64,000 bases of DNA from Lycorma delicatula (Eukaryota > Arthropoda > Insecta > Hemiptera > Fulgoridae). Below the pieces are notes generated by a model. That model was given only the letters and a program-made list of their open reading frames with translations. It did not search any database and was not told the DNA's origin. Of the stretch, positions 59,565 through 64,000 are shown one piece after another (within the stretch, counting starts at the first letter, position 1; every line of letters starts with the position of its first letter). The position numbers were made by a program, and so were the translations under genes. The DNA is taken from positions 73,309,689 through 73,373,688 of the forward strand of contig NC_134455.1 in assembly GCF_047948215.1 (NCBI RefSeq). Reading direction: 5' to 3'.

Positions 59565-59865
59565 TTATAAAAACTGCGCCACGCTTTTATTTAAGTAAAT
59601 ATTCTCATTACTTTTAATTTTTAATTTAATAATTATTAAATTTATTTATTTTTTATTTATTGGTTATTTATTAGATATTTATATAATTTATTTTTACATT
59701 TCAGTGCAGTTTTATATTTGTTAATATATTATATATTTTTGTTTAAAATTCTCAATTTGATTTAGTTCTTATTTTTTTCTTTTTAGAGGGTTTTTCTAAT
59801 TTGCTTCCTTTTTTATTAATGTTAATATTAACATTAGTTAAATAAAAGCTTTTTTAAAAAGTAAT
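59565..59865 (-). repeat. Right arm of inverted repeat around the 59.4-kb exon
   Basis: Starts 'attataaaaactgcgccacg' and is the reverse complement of the inner left arm over about 60 bases. The outer match ('gttaaataaaagctttttt') lies about 240 bases further right. The middle of this arm is simple A/T sequence. Confidence 0.75.
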
Positions 59866-60608
59866 TTTTTATATGTAATCAAATATATTTTTGCAAATTT
59901 TTTATTTTTTTTAATTTTATTGCATACGAAAATTTAATTTCTTGTGATGTGTAATTTTAACCGAATAACATGCCAGGAATTTTTTATAAAAAAAAATTAT
60001 AGCGTAAGTTAACAGTAGAAACAGATCAATCTATCTAACACGCAATGCATACTAATATTTCATGCACTACTAGAATATAATTATTTTCATAATTTGTCAA
60101 ATTTTAACCTGAAAAAACATATTTATTCATGACTTAAACTGTCATAAATCTAATGAGTATTTAAATTAATTAATGAAGAGAAAGTTTTCAAAAATTCTTA
60201 AGTAACATTTTCTACGACAAGTTGGCAATTTCAGTCACGACTCTGATAGTCTACATATTTGATATATCTACTAAAAATAAAGCTTTAAAATATACCATTG
60301 TAAAGAGTCATAGGTACCAAGCACTCAGCACAAATTTAGGGCTCCATCTGACGGCGCATTCATACTAGCACGGAAAAGTCTTCAGTGGACTGATGAGAAA
60401 TCGCGTCTTAATGCCCTTATGAAATTCTAAAAAAGAGATTTTTTAAGCGTGCTTTATTAATTAATAATTAAATTTCTTCTTATCGTCCTCACAAGATGTA
60501 GATATTATTGATGATTTTACACTCTTTGCAGTAACAGTTAGTTGTTATTAAACTACAAAATTTTTTCAATTTATTTAAAAACAAACAGAACAATTTTTTT
60601 CAGTTTTT
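59866..60608. other. AT-rich spacer
   Basis: No gene is supported. A GC-richer piece at 60320-60420 ('ccatctgacggcgcattcat') is unidentified. Confidence 0.4.
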
Positions 60609-61516
60609 ATACAATAATGATTCCTGATTAAAATAGCTATTACTTGAAAAATTACTAGAAACGTTTTTTGTTAGCCTACAGCCAAATAGGGCAAGGATAA
60701 TTACAGATGATTATCTCAGTAATAGAGTTTAATTTAGAAATTTTTGGTTATTCCATGCGGACGTTAAGTTGAGTAAAATTAAAACTGTAATAAAAAACAT
60801 TCTTTGCTTTCAGTTCTTTTTTTGTAGAAGAATTTTAATTAGAGAAAAAAAATTGTGTAGGCCAACAGAAATTTGTTCAAGAATAAAATAAAATCCAGTT
60901 GGATTTGTTACCGTTATGAAGAGTATTTAAGCTTTAAACTGATCGGTAAAGATATAACTCGATTAATATAGGTCATAAGTCAGTTCCTAACTTTTACTTA
61001 TAATTTTCTTTCTATTTATTAATCATAATTCATCATTACCTATATATAAAAGTAATATTACAATAATACAATAATGATTCCTGATTAAAATAGCTATTAC
61101 TTGAAAAATTACTAGAAACGTTTTTTGTTAGCCTACAGCCAAATAGGGCAAGGATAATTACAGATGATTATCTCAGTAATAGAGTTTAATTTAGAAATTT
61201 TTGGTTATTCCATGCGGACGTTAAGTTGAGTAAAATTAAAACTGTAATAAAAAACATTCTTTGCTTTCAGTTCTTTTTTTGTAGAAGAATTTTAATTAGA
61301 GAAAAAAAATTGTGTAGGCCAACAGAAATTTGTTCAAGAATAAAATAAAATCCAGTTGGATTTGTTACCGTTATGAAGAGTATTTAAGCTTTAAACTGAT
61401 CGGTAAAGATATAACTCGATTAATATAGGTCATAAGTCAGTTCCTAACTTTTACTTATAATTTTCTTTCTATTTATTAATCATAATTCATCATTACCTAT
61501 ATATAAAAGTAATATT
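60609..61516. repeat. Tandem duplication, 2 copies, 457-bp period
   Basis: 60609-61059 recurs at 61066-61516 (451 bases) with no difference I can find by eye. A 6-base spacer joins them. The unit is AT-rich non-coding sequence containing 'gccaaatagggcaaggataa' and 'ccatgcggacgttaagttga'. Outside the unit the sequences differ at once. Identity implies either a very recent duplication or an assembly duplication. Confidence 0.95.
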
Positions 61517-61555
61517 TACGTCGGCATAATCAGCTTGGAAAAAAAATTGATGTAT

Positions 61556-61990
61556 TCATTTTAGTATGCGTGTTGATGAGACAAATACGAACATATAATA
61601 TGAAAATTCTGTTGATAACTTTGCATTAGTCACAAATCGCTCAAAAAAGTATAGCAATCCTTGAAAATAATAACCATCCAATGCCAAGCTTACTAGGGAA
61701 ATTTCCGTTGTCTTTAATACAAAGTCAAATACACAGTTACATATCCACCAAACTGTAGTTACAAGTCCATCAAACTGCAGGTGAATAACACAAATAACAA
61801 ATAACACCTTCATTTTCTTTACGACAGGGACTGGATATACAGTTAGCATCATAACTCTCATTAAAGCATTTCTAATCCGTTCCTCAGGTGCTTTTAAATG
61901 TAAAACAGTCGTAAGAAAGATTGGGACAGTTAGTCTAAAGTTAAGATTAATGATCCTTATGCAGAGAAGTAATGCAATATATACTCGTAC
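61556..61990 (-). CDS. Unidentified hydrophobic reading frame (possible exon or relic)
   Basis: The minus strand is open from about 61990 to a stop at 61556-61558. The best Met lies at 61861 and would give 101 residues; the frame upstream of it also reads as a plausible protein ('LTVPIFLTTVLHLKAPEERI'). Several hydrophobic runs, such as 'KMKVLFVICVIHLQF' and 'TTVWWICNCVFDFVL', suggest membrane segments. Later segments include 'EISLVSLALDGYYFQGLLYF'. The profile recalls an insect multi-pass receptor fragment, but no family motif is certain. It may be an exon, a pseudogene piece or chance. Whether a splice site opens it near 61990 could not be decided. Confidence 0.3.
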   Translation of the reverse strand, partial: VRVYIALLLCIRIINLNFRLTVPIFLTTVLHLKAPEERIRNALMRVMMLTVYPVPVVKKMKVLFVICVIHLQFDGLVTTVWWICNCVFDFVLKTTEISLVSLALDGYYFQGLLYFFERFVTNAKLSTEFSYYMFVFVSSTRILK

Positions 61991-62014
61991 ATATAATATA
62001 CATAATATTATATG

Positions 62015-62015
<1 letters not shown>

Positions 62016-62070
<55 letters not shown>
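62016..62070. repeat. (TA)n microsatellite
   Basis: About 55 bases of pure TA, roughly 150 bases before the acceptor of the 62.2-kb exon. Confidence 0.95.
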
Positions 62071-62072
<2 letters not shown>

Positions 62073-62220
62073 TACATTATATTAAACATTTTTATTTTAT
62101 GAGATAAATAATTTTAATCAGATTATATATCTTTAATATATTATAGTGAAATATTAACATGATAATCTTATTAAAAAATGTATACTTTTTTTTATAATAT
62201 AATTTTTTTTTTTTTTATAG

Positions 62221-62353
62221 ATCTTTGTGTTTTGAGTTTTAATTAATAATTAAAGAGAACATAAGTAACTTATTACTTTAAGTGAGCAAAGGATCGGATT
62301 ATACAATAAAGTGATTAGTGAAGACAGTGATTTAGAAAATACTAATACATAAA
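62221..62353 (+). other. 5' untranslated part of exon
   Basis: A run of pyrimidines ending 'tttttttatag' at 62220 forms a strong 3' splice acceptor. The exon then continues through 133 bases of AT-rich leader to the ATG at 62354. The first, non-coding exon and promoter would lie upstream, possibly outside what can be recognised here. Alternatively transcription starts within this segment. Confidence 0.5.
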
Positions 62354-62518
62354 ATGGCCGAAAGTAGATTTAGTTCACCAGCAAGAAGTGTTGGAGAAGC
62401 TTCATATTTTGTCGATTCTGAACCGGAAGAAACAATTGAACTTGTTTTAACAGAAGTTACTTCTACTCCTGATTTAACTCTTATTGATGGTTATTTAAAA
62501 TTCCGCGACTTGAAAAGG
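62354..62518 (+). CDS. First coding exon; possible start of a PH-domain adaptor
   Basis: The ATG is preceded by 'acataaa' and opens 55 codons ending at AGG, followed by a consensus donor 'ggtaagt' with GT at 62519-62520, so the exon ends in phase 0. The peptide starts MAESRFSSPARSVGEASYF, then an acidic patch 'DSEPEETIEL' and a final 'TLIDGYLKFRDLKR'. The acidic, serine-rich start looks like a disordered N-terminus. The last 11 residues match the G-x-x-K-x-R-D-x-K-K pattern that opens the PH domain of Dok-7-type adaptors, where a 'WK.RW' segment would be the next exon. That identity is inference from a short match; other PH-domain proteins fit as well. Codon use is clearly coding-like compared with the flanks. 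The next exon is not in the window as far as I can tell. Confidence 0.6.
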
Positions 62519-62524
62519 GTAAGT
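62519..62524 (+). promoter_or_regulatory. 5' splice donor
   Basis: 'gtaagt' directly after codon 55; the reading frame beyond it quickly becomes a TA-repeat translation and stops, as expected for an intron. Confidence 0.65.
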
Positions 62525-64000
62525 AAACTTATTTATATTTATATATATATATTTTTTTCCATCTTTTCTTTTCATATATATTTCCTTAAGTGTTAGAATA
62601 CTATGAACAAAGAAAGTGACAGTAGTAGAGTCTTGTAGTAGATATTTAATTTATCTGCAAACTGTTTTGTATCAAGTCGCTTTTTAAAACATACAAAGGC
62701 AGAATTACAAAAGGTTTATGTTATTTTGTTACTTAATTTTGGACCACGATTATCAAAACTGAGTGATTATCAAAATTAATTGAACATACAAACGGTCAGA
62801 TAAATTTTAATTTATCGTTTTTAAAAGCTGCATTACTTACCATTTAATGACAGTAATAATGCTACTGATAGCGCTTCATCTTTATTACATCGATTAAACG
62901 TATTTAACAACCTTTTTGTTAACAAACATAAAATAAGTTACAGCTTTTTATTCGTACGCCATCAATTTTTAAATAAGTTATATCTACAACATAAAGTAAA
63001 TCTACAAGAAATATCTAGATTTTTTAATATATTAATTTTTTTTAACTGATTTGACTAACTTTGTAAGATTTTTGAAGTCCTTTAAGTTTTTAAGAATGAA
63101 GTAGTTTAATTTTTTTTTTTTTAATTTCAGCCATTTCTTTCTTTTTCTTAACATTTTTGTCATTTTTAAAAAAAGTATTTTCTTTTTTTTAAATTCTTTA
63201 TTGTCGACTAATTGATATACAGATGTTTATATTGCCACCTTAGAGTCACTTAGCTGCAGAGGCTCGGCGTCTTTTCCTAAAAAACTCTTACTAATATAGA
63301 ATTATTTGGTTTTAAACTTATATTTATCTTCCTGCTTTTTAAAATCAAACTGATGTTTAATAATAAAATGAAGTTATACTTTAAAATATGGAAAGTGAAT
63401 ACAGTCTACTAGGACTAAGATAGCTTGTGTCCAACACTTTCATACTTCAAGATAAATTATTATAAGGAATCTTATAATCTTATAGCTAAATACTAAAATA
63501 ATTTAATATAACTTGGAGATATATTCCCTCGTTTGGTTTGGCCGGCAAGGATTACCCGAGCCATTATATATCTGCAGATCGCTTTGCAAGTAAGGGTATG
63601 TACACCATTTTTTTGTCGTGTAATAAAATTTAGATAGTGGCTGTCAATCGACTCTCTCAGAAGATCATTAGTAAGTATGCTTATCCAGTTTACTAATGTT
63701 GGACGAACATAGCAAATTTGAGCTTGAGCGAATGTGCTGTCACACAGATTTTAGAAGCATAGCTTCATTTAAAATTCTACATATGTCCTCGTATATAGAG
63801 TTTCCCGAAGACGAAGGTTCCGTTTTTTCTGCCATTTTCGAAGAAAATATTTATAAGAAACCTGTTTTTCAGGTCATTAGACAGTGATGCAGCGAAATTT
63901 GGAATAACATTGATTGACTATTTTGATTGATTGACCTTTTCGCGCTTCCATTAAGCATTCTGCATATTTAAAGTAAAATCAACCTGAAGAGTTTTATCCA
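62525..64000 (+). other. Probable intron of the 62.35-kb gene
   Basis: AT-rich sequence without a recognisable next exon. A 63-codon plus-strand stretch at 63696-63887 ('HSKFELERMCCHTDFRSIAS') is open and less AT-rich. It is an unproven candidate exon or transposon scrap; it does not begin with the WK-type residues expected after the upstream exon. Confidence 0.4.

Overview
The window is strongly AT-rich eukaryotic DNA that looks like an intergenic and intronic stretch of a large, repeat-laden arthropod genome. It holds decayed non-LTR retrotransposons (LINEs), decayed mariner-type transposases, tRNA-derived SINEs, long microsatellites, and only two stretches that look like host exons. R1-like and jockey-like LINEs together with mariners and tRNA-headed SINEs point to an insect. 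Several dispersed sequences resemble repeats I associate with hemipterans, but that is recollection, not a search result. Nothing prokaryotic (operons, ribosome binding sites, CRISPR, IS elements) is present.

Layout. 0-5 kb: a degenerate 'gtcgctagtagt' minisatellite, then an R1-like LINE with two stem-loops just before its poly(A). 5-9 kb: a second R1-like relic on the minus strand, an exact 3 x 39-bp tandem repeat, a perfect 21-bp hairpin, and copy 1 of dispersed repeat family A. 9-15 kb: compound microsatellites, a possible Helitron-type non-autonomous element, a mariner relic and a degenerate LINE, both minus. 15.5-17.5 kb: a head-to-head SINE pair and a 5'-truncated LINE with a 13-bp target-site duplication. 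20-28 kb: two more mariner relics, a jockey-like fragment and a composite element with inverted arms and a pol III B-box. 29.6-36.5 kb: a cluster of four LINE relics (one minus, three plus). 37-50 kb: mostly AT-rich spacer with a SINE, a 125-bp (GT)n tract and two more family A copies. 51-64 kb: spacer, a coding-like terminal exon inside an inverted repeat (about 59.4 kb), an apparently perfect 451-bp tandem duplication (60.6-61.5 kb), an unidentified hydrophobic reading frame, and a good first coding exon (62.35 kb).

Genes working together. There is no pathway here. The LINE and mariner copies all carry frameshifts, stops or lost catalytic residues, so none appears autonomous. SINEs such as these are normally mobilised in trans by LINE machinery; whether any LINE in this window is the partner cannot be told. 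The host gene beginning near 62.2 kb reads rightwards and leaves the window through an intron. Its 55-residue start ends in a motif that could open a PH domain, with weak similarity to the start of Dok-7-type adaptors. The 59.3-59.5 kb exon has an acceptor, a clean frame, a stop and a polyadenylation signal, but I cannot name its product. No convincing undescribed multi-gene system was found. The best leads are the inverted-repeat-flanked exon, the perfect tandem duplication, the composite B-box/inverted-arm element and the LINE 3' stem-loops.
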